Source of the DNA: Oligoflexus sp.
GTDB lineage: Bacteria; Bdellovibrionota_B; Oligoflexia; Oligoflexales; Oligoflexaceae
Length of the DNA stretch: 47,102 nucleotides
Direction: 5' to 3'
NCBI RefSeq assembly: GCF_035712445.1
Contig: NZ_DASTAT010000030.1
Span: 1 to 47,102 of the forward strand
The notes beneath the pieces were generated by a model. It saw only the letters and a list, made by a program, of their open reading frames with translations. It did no database searches and had not been told where the DNA came from. Made by a program: the position numbers and the translations under genes. Below, in pieces: positions 46,506-47,102 of the stretch (the stretch's first letter is position 1; each line of letters starts with the position of its first letter).

Positions 46506-46654
46506 CCCCCATGGTTACCATAGTCTTCCAAAAAAAAACAGGAAAAGACCTACTCAATGCCCAAACGGCATGTAATATGACGTGAAGGCGGAAACCCAAG
46601 ACATATAATAGGGCCTGAGGCTGAAACTCCACTGACAAGCAAGGCGGCTTGACC

Positions 46655-47102
46655 ATGAACCACTTCCAATTGGCGCGATTTTCCTGGATCCTTCTGCTGC
46701 TGCTGGGTTGCGCAGGACATTCGGAGCTGGACGAATCCGTCCGCACCGAGGCGGAACGTTTGAAACTTCCCGAACTGAGTCAGGAGCCCCTGGCACCGGG
46801 AGTCTCCTTGACCGCCGACTACTTCCGGCAATCCTACCCACATCTCAGCGCAGAACAATTCCAACAGAAATGGAAAAACGCCCAGAAAAGCGGACTTTTC
46901 TTCATGCGTTCCTTCGTTAATACCTGGTATGACGAACTCGACCGCCTCAGCAGCACAGGACCGATCGGGCCGTGTTTTGGGGATCCGCATCCTGAAAATT
47001 TTGGCTATCTCCTATTCGGAGACGGCGGCAAGCAAAGAGACGGCGGCAGGCAAGTAGACAGCAGCAGGCAAGTAGACAGCAGCAGGCAAGTAGACAGCAG
47101 CA
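46655..47102 (+). CDS. DUF2252-like lipoprotein, truncated by window end
   Basis: The open frame runs off the window (149 residues visible). A lipoprotein signal with lipobox LLGC (about residue 19, after SWILLLLL) is followed by a region resembling the start of DUF2252 proteins: SGLFFMRSFVNTWYDEL, then CFGDPHPENFGYLLFG, close to the family's 'GDxHxxNFG' motif. DUF2252 has a distant kinase-like (aminoglycoside phosphotransferase-like) fold; function unknown. Directly after this motif the frame enters an in-frame 18-bp tandem repeat that continues to the edge. It is divergent from the thiamine operon. Confidence 0.65.
   Translation, partial: MNHFQLARFSWILLLLLGCAGHSELDESVRTEAERLKLPELSQEPLAPGVSLTADYFRQSYPHLSAEQFQQKWKNAQKSGLFFMRSFVNTWYDELDRLSSTGPIGPCFGDPHPENFGYLLFGDGGKQRDGGRQVDSSRQVDSSRQVDSS
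47021..47102 (+). repeat. 18-bp in-frame tandem repeat (6-aa unit), open at window end
   Basis: Four complete units starting GACGGCGGC or GACAGCAGC and ending CAAGTA (47021-47038, 47039-47056, 47057-47074, 47075-47092), then a partial fifth. They encode DGGKQR, DGGRQV, DSSRQV, DSSRQV. Units 3 and 4 are identical, suggesting recent expansion. The full copy number is not visible. Confidence 0.9.

Overview
The window reads as part of a Gram-negative bacterial chromosome. It encodes a twin-arginine translocase subunit, signal peptides and lipoboxes, a LolA-like periplasmic carrier beside a predicted outer-membrane barrel, and 7TMR-DISM, PilZ and STAS signalling proteins. The AgmX/PglI-type protein, the TIGR02147/DUF4423-like regulator and the DUF4360 protein point to the Bdellovibrionota/Oligoflexia or older 'deltaproteobacterial' groups. 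That placement is inference from family content, not a database result.

Region 1 (about 1-8,580) is a mobile accessory segment, AT-richer and gene-poorer than the rest. It holds an HUH/rolling-circle Rep-like protein, a complete IS66-family element (1190-3580, with inverted repeats and a perfect 8-bp target duplication), a three-gene operon of small unknown proteins, a secreted 449-residue unknown protein and a tyrosine recombinase. Next to the recombinase lie an intact tRNA-Leu(CAA) and, about 140 bp further on, the 5' part of a second tRNA-Leu that breaks off at the anticodon loop. The simplest reading is a plasmid-like integrative element inserted in a host tRNA-Leu while carrying its own complete tRNA-Leu. 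Its left end lies outside the window.

Region 2 (8.7-20.8 kb) is host-type sequence: thioredoxin 2 (trxC), a PilZ protein, a zinc-ribbon protein, cobalamin-dependent methionine synthase (metH) and a PAS histidine kinase divergent from two paralogous STAS-plus-zinc-ribbon proteins. It continues with a DUF4360 secreted protein, an AgmX-like/DUF4389 gene pair, a MOSC protein and an HTH regulator followed by a small secreted protein.

Region 3 (21-36.6 kb) holds a CheA-like 7TMR-DISM kinase, an enlarged U32 peptidase (RlhA-like) and gamma-glutamyltranspeptidase. It also holds a four-gene ABC-export operon (permease, LolA-like carrier, barrel, ATPase), then tatB, an O-methyltransferase, transaldolase and a secreted START-domain protein.

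Region 4 (36.6-47.1 kb) holds a lipoprotein, an AcoR-type GAF protein with a single-domain response regulator, and murJ. It ends with a thiamine operon thiC-thiO-thiS-thiG-thiD/E under a TPP riboswitch, and the start of a DUF2252-like lipoprotein gene that runs into an 18-bp tandem repeat at the window edge. Convergent neighbours in this genome are often packed stop-to-stop.
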